A stretch of DNA of 9,109 nucleotides from Calditrichaceae bacterium (lineage in GTDB: Bacteria; Calditrichota; Calditrichia; Calditrichales; Calditrichaceae), in contig JAUVIB010000105.1 in assembly GCA_030592985.1 (NCBI GenBank), forward strand, positions 1-9,109, read 5' to 3'. Below are positions 1 through 6,150 of the stretch, piece by piece. The position numbers and the translations under genes are program-made. The first letter of the stretch is position 1; every line of letters begins with the position of its first letter. The notes beneath the pieces were generated by a model, which saw only the letters and a program-made list of their open reading frames with translations, did no database searches and was not told the DNA's origin.

Positions 1-848
1 ACATTCTGTGCCGTATTATCGGTAACTTTTTTTATTTTAATTTTATTATTATCATTAGCTTTTACGATTGAATCCATCAGACTGGTGGTTGTGACGCCGT
101 AAGGAACGTCTGAAATGGCCAGCGTTTTTTTGTCCCGTATTTCTATATGGGCGCGAAGACGAATTTTGCCGCCGCGAATCCCCTCATTATAATTAGTAAA
201 ATCAGCCATGCCTCCGTTAGGAAAATCCGGTAAGACTGAAGTTGTTCGCCCTTGCAGAATATCAATGGAAGCGTCGACTAATTCATTAAAATTATGGGGC
301 ATAATCTTGGTTGCCAAACCGACAGCGATACCCTCGGCTCCCTGAGCGAGCGCTAAGGGAAATTTCATGGGCAGATGAACCGGTTCGTTTTTCCTGCCGT
401 CATAGGAATGCTGCCATTGAGTCGTTTGCGGATTAAAGGCGACTTCAAGGGCAAATTTAGAAAGCCGCGCTTCAATATAGCGTGATGCGGCAGCTCTATC
501 ACCGGTACGTACATCGCCCCAATTCCCCTGTGTTTCGATAAGCAGATCTTTTTGTCCCAGGTTAACGATCGCTTCGCCGATAGCGGAGTCGCCGTGAGGA
601 TGATACTGCATGGTATTACCGATAATATTGGCAACTTTATTAAATCGCCCGTCATCTATCTGTTTCATGGCATGCAAGATGCGCCGTTGAACCGGTTTCA
701 AGCCGTCATACAGCGCCGGAATAGCACGTTCTAAAATAACATAGGAAGCGTATTCAATAAACCAGTTTTTATACATTCCCTTTACATGTATGGTCTCTTT
801 TATGTCGCTCTGTTCTTCCTGTTGATCTTTTATTTCAGTCTCACTCAA
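1..848 (-). CDS. parC: DNA topoisomerase IV subunit A, N-terminal 282 residues (partial at left edge)
   Basis: This is the breakage-reunion subunit of a type IIA topoisomerase, which with ParE decatenates daughter chromosomes. The minus strand reads open for 282 codons from a TTG at 848. An in-frame TAA lies at 863-861, and an AAAGGA ribosome site sits 8 nt before the TTG, so I prefer it over the ATG at 776 (residue 25). Family marks are QRRILHAM (about 54-61), QYHPHGD (81-87), QGNWGDVRTGD (107-117) and the catalytic Arg-Tyr pair R123-Y124 in SRYIEARLSKFA. Ser88 and Glu92 align with E. coli ParC Ser80 and Glu84, the quinolone-resistance positions, and look wild type. The RTGD insertion after GNWGDV recalls the FCB-group ParC form rather than proteobacterial GyrA. 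The tower and C-terminal domains lie beyond the window. GyrA is the alternative, considered less likely. Confidence 0.93.
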   Translation of the reverse strand, partial: MSETEIKDQQEEQSDIKETIHVKGMYKNWFIEYASYVILERAIPALYDGLKPVQRRILHAMKQIDDGRFNKVANIIGNTMQYHPHGDSAIGEAIVNLGQKDLLIETQGNWGDVRTGDRAAASRYIEARLSKFALEVAFNPQTTQWQHSYDGRKNEPVHLPMKFPLALAQGAEGIAVGLATKIMPHNFNELVDASIDILQGRTTSVLPDFPNGGMADFTNYNEGIRGGKIRLRAHIEIRDKKTLAISDVPYGVTTTSLMDSIVKANDNNKIKIKKVTDNTAQN

Positions 849-1064
849 TTCTTTTATCCTTTATGGTGTAAATAAAATTGAAGATTTATAATCAGCATTT
901 AATAGTTAGAAGGTGGAATTACTAAAAGTTCATTTCCTAAGGCTTACTAAAAAAATCTGATACTATTTGTCGACGCTTGAATGATTTATTCCTTACTGCT
1001 CTTTATTTTTTTAAAAAACTAATTTACTATTTATTTGTCAATTCTTCAAAAAAAGCTGGATAAA

Positions 1065-1092
1065 ATTTTGTATGAATTTTTCATGACAAAAT
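1065..1092. repeat. Inverted repeat / hairpin upstream of the 1123 promoter
   Basis: The left arm ATTTTGTATGAA (1065-1076) pairs with TTCAT at 1080-1084 and ACAAAAT at 1086-1092, giving twelve pairs with a three-base TTT loop and one bulged G at 1085. It ends 30 nt before the -35 box. It could be an operator for either divergent gene. It has no U-tract of terminator type. AT-richness makes a chance origin possible. Confidence 0.45.
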
Positions 1093-1122
1093 AAGAAAAC
1101 CAGGTAAAATATCACTTATCCA

Positions 1123-1151
1123 TTGACATATTTGATTTTATTGCATAGATT
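1123..1151 (+). promoter_or_regulatory. Sigma70-like promoter for the 1271 gene pair
   Basis: A perfect -35 TTGACA (1123-1128), a 17-nt spacer and a -10-like TAGATT (1146-1151) point towards the zinc-ribbon gene. Transcription would begin near 1158, leaving a 5' leader of about 110 nt before the ATG at 1271. If the host uses Bacteroidota-type sigma factors (TTTG / TANNTTTG), this match would mean less. Confidence 0.55.
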
Positions 1152-1204
1152 TTAATCAGCATTAATTGCCAATTTTGGTTAAAATTTTATAAACATCAGG
1201 ATTT

Positions 1205-1234
1205 GGAAATTAGATTCTATTCTAATTCATTTCC
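1205..1234 (+). repeat. Imperfect hairpin in the 5' leader of the zinc-ribbon gene
   Basis: GGAAAT (1205-1210) pairs with ATTTCC (1229-1234), and TAGA (1211-1214) pairs with TCTA (1221-1224). Four bases (ATTC) bulge on the 3' side and the loop is six bases. It falls inside the leader predicted from the promoter at 1123 and ends 26 nt before the strong ribosome site, so it could modulate translation. That role is inference only. Confidence 0.35.
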
Positions 1235-1270
1235 ACTAATTCCAGTTATTAGCGCTACAAAGGAGGTTGT

Positions 1271-1471
1271 ATGGAAATTAATTTTGAGTGTAAAAAATGC
1301 AGCGACACATTTAACTCTGACATTGGCGCCGTAAAAATCAATGAGAAAACATTTCGGCCAGAGTTTGAAAAGCCAATTATATGCCCAAAATGTGGAGTTC
1401 GTACCATTGATGAAGTTTTTCTGACAGAGTTAGGTCAATCTCAAATGACTGAAGCTACGATGAACATTTAA
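1271..1471 (+). CDS. Small zinc-ribbon protein of unknown function (66 aa)
   Basis: The start is well supported: AAAGGAGG, a near-perfect Shine-Dalgarno site, lies 4 nt before the ATG. The product has two CxxC knuckles, CKKC at residues 7-10 and CPKC at 38-41, the latter followed by Gly. That is the layout of a single four-cysteine zinc ribbon with a 27-residue insert. The C-terminal part (FLTELGQSQMTEATMNI) has no obvious motif. There is no signal peptide or membrane segment, so the protein is cytoplasmic. It is followed after 50 nt by the 90-aa gene at 1522, probably on the same transcript from the promoter at 1123. I do not recognise a named family. From memory, similar small pairs occur in other anaerobe-rich lineages, but I could not check this. 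A role in nucleic-acid binding or as an adaptor is possible but unproven. Confidence 0.75.
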   Translation: MEINFECKKCSDTFNSDIGAVKINEKTFRPEFEKPIICPKCGVRTIDEVFLTELGQSQMTEATMNI

Positions 1472-1521
1472 ATTAAACTAACAAGGCAATAACGGACATT
1501 AACACTACCAAGATTTGGAAA

Positions 1522-1794
1522 ATGGCAAAAGTTAAAAAGAAACTAACAACTGCACAAAAGCGAGCTCGAAAAGCTGCTAAGGCTGAGCGTCAAAAGAAAT
1601 ATGAGTGGATATTCATAAATGGCAAGCAAGTTAGGGTAAAGCGACGCCCTGCAATTGATGGTATGGATGCGGATGAAGTTATTAAAAAAAATGCTGACTC
1701 CATTTGGCTGCATCAGAATGAAATGTGGGAGTACATCGAAACTGATGAAGATCAAGCGTCTATCGAAGAAGATAAAGACGAAATACCAATTTAA
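1522..1794 (+). CDS. Small protein with basic N-terminus and acidic C-terminus, unknown function (90 aa)
   Basis: The first 27 residues are strongly basic and alanine-rich (KKKLTTAQKRARKAAKAERQKK, split by few other residues), like a nucleic-acid or ribosome-binding tail and probably helical. The middle (about 28-72) looks folded: KYEWIFINGKQVRVKRRP, then IDGMDADEVI and ADSIWLHQNEMWEYIE, with several aromatic residues. The last 18 residues are highly acidic (DEDQASIEEDKDE). There is no signal peptide or transmembrane segment. The ribosome site is weak (GGA 4 nt before the ATG), so translation may depend on the upstream gene. It sits 50 nt after the zinc-ribbon gene in the same direction. I do not recognise a named domain. 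The opposite-strand ORF over the same region is a shadow: the protein pattern here is coherent and the reverse one is not. Confidence 0.7.
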   Translation: MAKVKKKLTTAQKRARKAAKAERQKKYEWIFINGKQVRVKRRPAIDGMDADEVIKKNADSIWLHQNEMWEYIETDEDQASIEEDKDEIPI

Positions 1795-1911
1795 ATGTTC
1801 AAGTTTTGCAACGACGCCCATGTTTACAAGATAATTTATCACTAACAGTGCAAAAAACGCGCCCCAGGTTTATTGCTACGTTGTGTCTAATTATTTAATC
1901 AAGGAGAAAGA

Positions 1912-2469
1912 ATGAGACAATCTAAAAAGGTGATTTTGACTTTTCTAATCATGGTATTTTTTGCACATCTATCTTATGCAGACTCTAACTTTGTTTTTAG
2001 TGTTAACTCAAATCCAGCGGTTAGCGTTGGTTTAAAAATGCAAAAGGTTGTATTATTTTTAGGTTCTGATTTTAATTATTATTCACATAAAAGTACGTAT
2101 AAAATTTTAAATGAAATAAGGGAAGATGAATATTCTGTATTTTCTTTAAAACCCGGATTCGGAATCAAGTATTATTTATATGAAAGTGGATTTTCACCTT
2201 TTATATCAGGAGTAATTATAAAAGAATTTCCTGTTTCAGTTGATGTTAAAGGAGATACATATACAAAAGATGAGATTGCGGATAGGTATGATGATATATC
2301 TTACAGAATTAGCGGCGGCGGCGATTTTTCAATAAAAGAATATCTGTTTATAGGATTTGAATTGGGGATTAGTATTTTCTCCAATTCATCAAAGTCAGAA
2401 TTCTTCGAAAGTGAATCAAGTCATATATTGACTTATTCAAGTGTAACGTTGACTTATATGTTTAATTAA
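1912..2469 (+). CDS. Secreted beta-barrel-like protein, probably outer membrane (185 aa)
   Basis: A clear signal peptide starts the protein: positive MRQSKK, a hydrophobic stretch ILTFLIMVFFAHL, and an AxA-type site SYA-DS, so cleavage is expected after Ala23. The mature part has alternating aromatic and polar strands rich in Tyr, Phe and Gly (FGIKYYLY, FIGFELGISIF, VTLTYMF) and ends close to an aromatic residue. That fits a small outer-membrane beta-barrel of the OmpW/porin-like kind with about eight strands. Specific function and exact family are not recognised. Ribosome site AAGGAG lies 5 nt before the ATG. It stands 117 nt after the 1522 gene and 47 nt before the small ORF at 2517. Codon use is very AT-rich. 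A periplasmic protein is the main alternative. Confidence 0.7.
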   Translation: MRQSKKVILTFLIMVFFAHLSYADSNFVFSVNSNPAVSVGLKMQKVVLFLGSDFNYYSHKSTYKILNEIREDEYSVFSLKPGFGIKYYLYESGFSPFISGVIIKEFPVSVDVKGDTYTKDEIADRYDDISYRISGGGDFSIKEYLFIGFELGISIFSNSSKSEFFESESSHILTYSSVTLTYMFN

Positions 2470-2516
2470 TCCATTTTAATTGGAACTTTCAAGATAACTT
2501 TTAGGAAAGCGCTGAG

Positions 2517-2651
2517 ATGAGGGATAATAAATTTATTTTTATATATTTTTTCTCAACCTGGAAAAAAGATGCTTCTATTTTATCTGTAGACGATGTAAAC
2601 AACACATTGGATGTAAATAATGGCCATGTAAATATTCAGGATTTGATATAA
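2517..2651 (+). CDS. Possible 44-codon ORF translationally coupled to the sulfotransferase
   Basis: ATG at 2517 is preceded by AGGAAA 8 nt upstream and by an in-frame TAG at 2502. The reading frame gives 44 residues beginning MRDNKFIFIYFF and ending NIQDLI. Its stop TAA (2649-2651) overlaps the next gene's ATG (2651) as TAATG, the usual arrangement for translational coupling. I recognise no family; the N-terminus is hydrophobic and aromatic, the rest polar. It may be a real leader peptide, a remnant of a longer gene or chance. Confidence 0.3.
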   Translation: MRDNKFIFIYFFSTWKKDASILSVDDVNNTLDVNNGHVNIQDLI

Positions 2652-3208
2652 TGATAATAATTGTTTCCGGATTACCACGATCCGGCACCTCTATGCTTAT
2701 GCAGATGTTGAAAAATGGTGGAATGGAAATATTATGTGATAAAGTCAGGCAGGCGGATGAAGAAAATCCCAAAGGATATTGGGAATATGAAAAAGTAAAA
2801 ACGCTTGCCAATGAAAATAGCTGGCTAATTAGTGAAAAAGGCAAAGGAGTGAAAATTATCGCTCAGTTATTAAAGTATATTCCATCAGGACCGGATTATA
2901 AAGTAATTTTTATGGAGCGTAATCTGGAGGAAATCCTTTGGTCACAGGAAAAAATGCTAAATAAAATGAATAGAAAAGATACTACAGATCAATCCATTTT
3001 AAAAGCTGGTTTCTCCCGCCAGCTTGAAGAGGTTAAGTCTTGGCTGCGAAATTCAGGGAATATAGAGACACTGTATCTGAGTTATGCTGATGTTATTGAA
3101 AATCCAACTCAGGCAGCTGAACAGGTAAATCAATTTCTAAATTATTCTTTAAATATCACTAAGATGACGGCAAGTGTTGACCCTGCGCTTTACAGGCAGA
3201 AAAAATAA
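2651..3208 (+). CDS. Sulfotransferase-family P-loop protein (185 aa)
   Basis: The protein opens with the 5'-phosphosulfate-binding loop of sulfotransferases, GLPRSGTS at residues 7-14, straight after a hydrophobic beta-strand. FMERNLEEILWSQ at 87-99 matches the 3'-phosphate-binding element: Arg90 and Ser98 are eight apart, as in eukaryotic sulfotransferases (Arg130/Ser138 of SULT1E1). This supports PAPS-dependent sulfation, though the acceptor cannot be read. It is shorter than typical 250-300 residue enzymes. The ending VDPALYRQKK and the DEENPKGYWEYEKV segment (36-49) suggest a distinct small bacterial subgroup, so a kinase-like or sugar-binding role is not excluded. There is no signal peptide. 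AGGA lies 9 nt before the ATG inside the preceding ORF. The next genes are convergent; no sulfate-activation genes are nearby. Confidence 0.8.
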   Translation: MIIIVSGLPRSGTSMLMQMLKNGGMEILCDKVRQADEENPKGYWEYEKVKTLANENSWLISEKGKGVKIIAQLLKYIPSGPDYKVIFMERNLEEILWSQEKMLNKMNRKDTTDQSILKAGFSRQLEEVKSWLRNSGNIETLYLSYADVIENPTQAAEQVNQFLNYSLNITKMTASVDPALYRQKK

Positions 3209-3288
3209 TCTTCTAAACCAGGTTTCACAGCGAAAGATATTTCGATTTGATGTTTACAATTAACGGATTTTTTTTACCTCATTGAATA
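3209..3288. other. Convergent intergenic gap with a weak hairpin
   Basis: The sulfotransferase and GtrA genes end towards each other here. A short perfect hairpin, CGAAA-GATA-TTTCG, lies at 3231-3244, and an eight-T run at about 3266-3273. They are 20 nt apart, so this is not a standard intrinsic terminator. Transcripts must nevertheless end near here from both sides. Confidence 0.35.
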
Positions 3289-3711
3289 CTATTCATCCTG
3301 AAGCGCTTTGAAAACCCATTTATCGCTGAGAATATAGTTTGAAATCATACCGACAAAAATGCCTGCAAAATTACTAATCAGGTAGTTTAAGTCGAATAAA
3401 TATAAGAGAAGGAGCAGAACACCGTAATTAATCAGTGCGCCGAGCGAGGTAGAAATATAGTATTTCCATAAACGGTGGAAATAGGAATAGCGAAAACTCT
3501 CCCGCCGTTCTTTCCACGTAAAAATATTATTCCATGTAAAATTATTGAAGACAGCTACGGCAATAGCAACAGGTGAGGCGACTGTTACCGATACAGCAAA
3601 CAGTTCGTGCAATATCCATAAAACAGCGCTGTTAACAATTATTCCCGAAGAACCGACCAAACCGAATTTAATCAGCGTTATCAGTTTTTCTTTATTTTTG
3701 AATTCCGGCAT
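3289..3711 (-). CDS. GtrA-family membrane protein, putative lipid-linked sugar flippase (140 aa)
   Basis: GtrA-family proteins (PF04138) are small four-helix membrane proteins, thought to move polyprenyl-phosphate-linked sugars across the inner membrane for later transfer. This one has the family length and layout: helices at about 12-33, 41-58, 87-106 and 109-127. The two typical half-motifs after helices 2 and 4 are NNFTWNNIFTWK (56-67) and SNYILSDKWVFK (124-135). The ATG at 3711 lies inside the end of the GT39 gene, a 20-nt overlap in another frame, so the two are almost certainly co-translated. The partner suggests delivery of the sugar donor used by that glycosyltransferase. No GtrB-type donor synthase is visible. 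The sugar and acceptor are unknown. Confidence 0.88.
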   Translation of the reverse strand: MPEFKNKEKLITLIKFGLVGSSGIIVNSAVLWILHELFAVSVTVASPVAIAVAVFNNFTWNNIFTWKERRESFRYSYFHRLWKYYISTSLGALINYGVLLLLLYLFDLNYLISNFAGIFVGMISNYILSDKWVFKALQDE

Positions 3712-5173
3712 AATCTTTTGCCAAATAGCAATAGATGGTGCGCACCGCTATTTTGTCCCCAAATTTATAGTGAAAGGTTTTGATAAGCGTAACATCTTTA
3801 AAATAGGATTTCACAAATTTTAAATCATCATCGTATTCTCTGCGGTCCGTAAAAACATAAAGAGCATTTTTTCCTTTGAGTGAATCGGGTGTGCCCCAAA
3901 CATCGAATTGCAGCGCGGGTTGTTCATAAATATTCTGAGCATAAGTATCCTGTTGATCGGGCAGATAAAATTTTAAGAGTGAAGCGCTTTTATAAGAATT
4001 GGCAAAAATGAAACAATTTTTTCTACCGCCATGTTCCTGCTGAATTTGGTAAATTTTGTGAGATGCGTTTTCCCAACCGCTCCAGGTATTTCCTTCCCCG
4101 ATTGGAATATTGGGAATGAATTGTAGAAGATAAATGGTAAGAATCAGAAAAAGAGAAAATGCTCCCGAATATCTTATTATTTTACGCTTAAAATCAATTT
4201 TTTCCGGAAATAAAAGTACAGCGGCAATCAGCCAGCCCGTATATCCGGGTAATAGCCAGTTTATTTTGACAAGAGATTTTAGGCTGATAAAAATGAAACC
4301 GCCAATCAGAAAGAAACCGGTTAGATAAAAGTATCTCACCGTAGAATTAGTATTGCGGATAGGGGCCATTTTATAGGTTAAATAAAAAAATACGCCAAAA
4401 ATCAAGGGTGTTAACAGTCCCAATTGGCTTCCGGTTAACTGCAATAAATAATCAATGGTAAACGGGCGGACGTCCGCGGCCCGATGGCTGAATTGAAAAG
4501 CAAAAGAACCCCAATTATTCTGCATATTCCATAGAACAACAGGAAAAAATACCACTGCAGCAGTAATAACCGCTAAATAAGGATAGGGTGTTTTTAGCCA
4601 ATAGCGCTGTTTTTTTGAGATTAGTAAAAAAGCGAAAAATCCCGGCAGCAGGGCGATACCGGTATATTTACTTAATAGTGAAAAACCGAGAGCAATTCCG
4701 CCATATATCCAATAGCGTTTCTTTTCGCTTATAAAAACTTCAAGAATAAAAAATATTGTTAAGAGCCAAAAGAAAATCAGCGGATTATCCGGTACCATTA
4801 AAACACTGTACATGTGGCTAAAAACCGTCAGGTTGTAGAGAATAACAGCTTTCCAGGCTAATGTTTCGTCTCTGTTTTCGAGAAGTAACTGAGCGCGTTG
4901 AACAGTAATATAAAGTATAACATTGGTTAGAAATCCCCAGAAAACCGCCATAAATTTAACGCCGAAAGTATTAGAACCGAATAGAGTACTTCCGAAGCAA
5001 ATAGACCAGGCCGTCATGGGTGGATGATCAAAATAAGAGAGGGCCGGATTTTGTGAATAATACCAGTAATATGCTTCCTGAGGAGTTACGGGTAAAAAAT
5101 AAATTAGAATTAAACGGAGCAAAGTTAATGCGCCGATAAAATACCAGAAATTTTTCGGGATATTCTTTAACAT
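3692..5173 (-). CDS. Family 39 glycosyltransferase, PMT/ArnT-like integral membrane protein (493 aa)
   Basis: This multi-spanning inner-membrane enzyme has about ten or more hydrophobic segments and the family layout. The first helix is followed by a periplasmic loop with the acidic PQEAYYWYYS (31-40) and then SYFDHPPM (46-53), the DHPP signature of GT39/PMT_2 proteins. These use polyprenyl-phosphate sugars as donors to glycosylate lipids or proteins on the outer face of the membrane. A large non-membrane C-terminal domain follows from about residue 365. The start is fixed by an in-frame TAA six bases upstream (5179-5177). The ribosome site is weak (GGA 9 nt before the ATG). It is the first gene of a pair with GtrA, which overlaps its last 20 nt. 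The acceptor, whether lipid A, protein or exopolysaccharide, cannot be determined here. Confidence 0.9.
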   Translation of the reverse strand: MLKNIPKNFWYFIGALTLLRLILIYFLPVTPQEAYYWYYSQNPALSYFDHPPMTAWSICFGSTLFGSNTFGVKFMAVFWGFLTNVILYITVQRAQLLLENRDETLAWKAVILYNLTVFSHMYSVLMVPDNPLIFFWLLTIFFILEVFISEKKRYWIYGGIALGFSLLSKYTGIALLPGFFAFLLISKKQRYWLKTPYPYLAVITAAVVFFPVVLWNMQNNWGSFAFQFSHRAADVRPFTIDYLLQLTGSQLGLLTPLIFGVFFYLTYKMAPIRNTNSTVRYFYLTGFFLIGGFIFISLKSLVKINWLLPGYTGWLIAAVLLFPEKIDFKRKIIRYSGAFSLFLILTIYLLQFIPNIPIGEGNTWSGWENASHKIYQIQQEHGGRKNCFIFANSYKSASLLKFYLPDQQDTYAQNIYEQPALQFDVWGTPDSLKGKNALYVFTDRREYDDDLKFVKSYFKDVTLIKTFHYKFGDKIAVRTIYCYLAKDYAGIQK

Positions 5174-5457
5174 ATTTTAATATCCATAATAACTTGTCTC
5201 TTTGCTTCGTAGATAGTTGTTTTGACCGGTCAATTTTAATTAAAAAATAATCGCATACTCTAAATTGAAAATTTAATATATAAATATAGATAAAAACAAG
5301 CAAAAAATATAAAGTGTGGATTTAACTAATAAGTATAATACTGCCTGCATTAAGCGTTTTATTCAACATCCAAGCCTAATGTCAACTTTAATATATACTT
5401 GATTGCATCGAAATAATTAATTAATCTATCAATAAACTATATAACAACGGAAATAAA
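5174..5457. other. AT-rich divergent region between GT39 and MNT genes
   Basis: No gene is supported. The region must carry promoters for both directions. A perfect TATAAT occurs on the plus strand at 5334-5339 but without a good -35. TTGATT at 5399-5404 is 17 nt from a poor -10, TAATCT (5422-5427). A 12-bp palindrome lies at 5222-5233. Confidence 0.5.
5222..5233. promoter_or_regulatory. Perfect 12-bp palindrome TTGACCGGTCAA, operator candidate
   Basis: The twelve bases read the same on both strands. The palindrome lies 49 nt upstream of the GT39 start. TTGACC in each half also resembles a -35 box, with no convincing -10 in either direction. GC-rich symmetry inside an AT-rich gap suggests a binding site for a dimeric regulator, which is inference. 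Confidence 0.4.
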
Positions 5458-5775
5458 ATGATTTCAAATAAACAAATCAATAATCTGGCAAATTCAATTG
5501 CAGAAAAATTTAATACGCAGAAGATATTTCTTTTTGGCTCCTATGCTAATGGTATGCCTACTCCTAATAGCGATTTAGATATTTGTGTGATTACTGATTT
5601 CAAAGGTAAAAGAAAAATCGAATTAATTAGAGAAATTCGAAGAGAAATTAACAAATATTTTCATGAGTCCCTGGATATTCTTTTATATGAAGAAAATGAA
5701 TTTAATGAAAGAGCAATAATAAAAAATACACTTGAGAATAATATTCTAAAAAATGGGATCGTGATACATGGATAA
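5458..5775 (+). CDS. Minimal nucleotidyltransferase (MNT), MntA-like antitoxin candidate (105 aa)
   Basis: The protein is a short polymerase-beta-fold nucleotidyltransferase. Gly27-Ser28, ten residues, then Asp39-Leu-Asp41 give the GSx10DxD motif of MntA-type enzymes, within FLFGSYANG and SDLDICVI. A third acidic residue, Asp73 in ESLDILLY, completes the metal-binding triad, so the active site looks intact. In studied HEPN/MNT systems the MNT protein inactivates the HEPN toxin by adding AMP. Here the next gene, overlapping by 8 nt, encodes a HEPN protein, supporting an operon of that kind. The ribosome site is weak (GGA about 6-8 nt before the ATG). Arginine codons are mostly AGA, unlike parC or uup, which fits acquisition by transfer. 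Confidence 0.85.
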   Translation: MISNKQINNLANSIAEKFNTQKIFLFGSYANGMPTPNSDLDICVITDFKGKRKIELIREIRREINKYFHESLDILLYEENEFNERAIIKNTLENNILKNGIVIHG

Positions 5776-6150
5776 ACAAAATATCGTAAATGAATGGTTA
5801 AATATTGCAGAGATGGATATGGCGTCTGCAATTTTTCTTAAAGATATGCATCCAGTCCCGGTTGAAATAATTTGTTATCATTGCAGCAATCTGCAGAAAA
5901 GTATATTAAAGGATATTTAGCCTTTAAAGAAGCTGATGTATTGAAAACTCACGATTTGCTTATCCTAAATAACATATGTCGAAAATATAATGAAGACTTT
6001 TTTACAATTAACGAAGAATGTCTTCGTTTAACTGACTATGGTGTAAATATACGATATCCTTATCCAATGGATTTGAATAAATCAGATATGGAAATTGCCA
6101 TAAATGATTCGCAAAAAATAAAAAACTTCGTACTTTCTAAGATAAAATAA
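5768..6150 (+). pseudogene. HEPN-domain protein gene split by a one-base frameshift
   Basis: Translation from the ATG at 5768, overlapping the end of the MNT gene by 8 nt, gives MDKQNIVNEWLNIAEMDMAS and continues to CYHC. It then leaves the family pattern and stops at 5918-5920 after 50 residues. The -1 frame takes over at CAG 5884 as QQSAEKYIKGYL and runs to 6150. Joining CYHC to QQSAEK restores the strongly conserved HEPN (PF05168) H-C/A-QQ-A-EK motif and a protein of about 127 aa. Loss of one C from a CC at 5884 explains it. Later family marks are VLKTHDLLIL and NIRYPYPMD. No RX4-6H nuclease motif is seen. No slippery heptamer is visible in the overlap, so programmed shifting is unlikely. 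True decay and a sequencing error remain alternatives. Confidence 0.82.

Larger units (their letters stand above)
849..1270. other. AT-rich divergent intergenic region between parC and the zinc-ribbon gene
   Basis: No convincing gene is seen here on either strand. It must hold the parC promoter on the minus strand, where I can point only to a weak -10-like TATAAA and no good -35. On the plus strand there is a good sigma70-like promoter at 1123-1151. Two hairpin-forming stretches occur, at 1065-1092 and 1205-1234, listed separately. Confidence 0.6.

Noticed and set aside
365..655. Open frame on the minus strand within parC
   Set aside because: It lies in another frame of the parC coding region, whose protein pattern is unmistakable.
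1543..1842. 99-codon minus-strand frame opposite the 1522 gene
   Set aside because: Low-complexity hydrophobic product with no ribosome site; it is a shadow of the plus-strand gene.
1471..1911. Integron-like cassette sites (CTAAC / GTT patterns) around the small genes
   Set aside because: I could not match RYYYAAC and GTTRRRY core sites in the right order and spacing, and no integrase is visible.
3231..3273. Intrinsic terminator between the convergent genes
   Set aside because: The hairpin has only five pairs and the T-run is 20 nt away, so it does not meet the usual arrangement.
5866..5917. Programmed -1 frameshift as the explanation for the split HEPN gene
   Set aside because: No X XXY YYZ slippery heptamer in the correct phase occurs in the region where both frames are open, and the homology break is at a single base.
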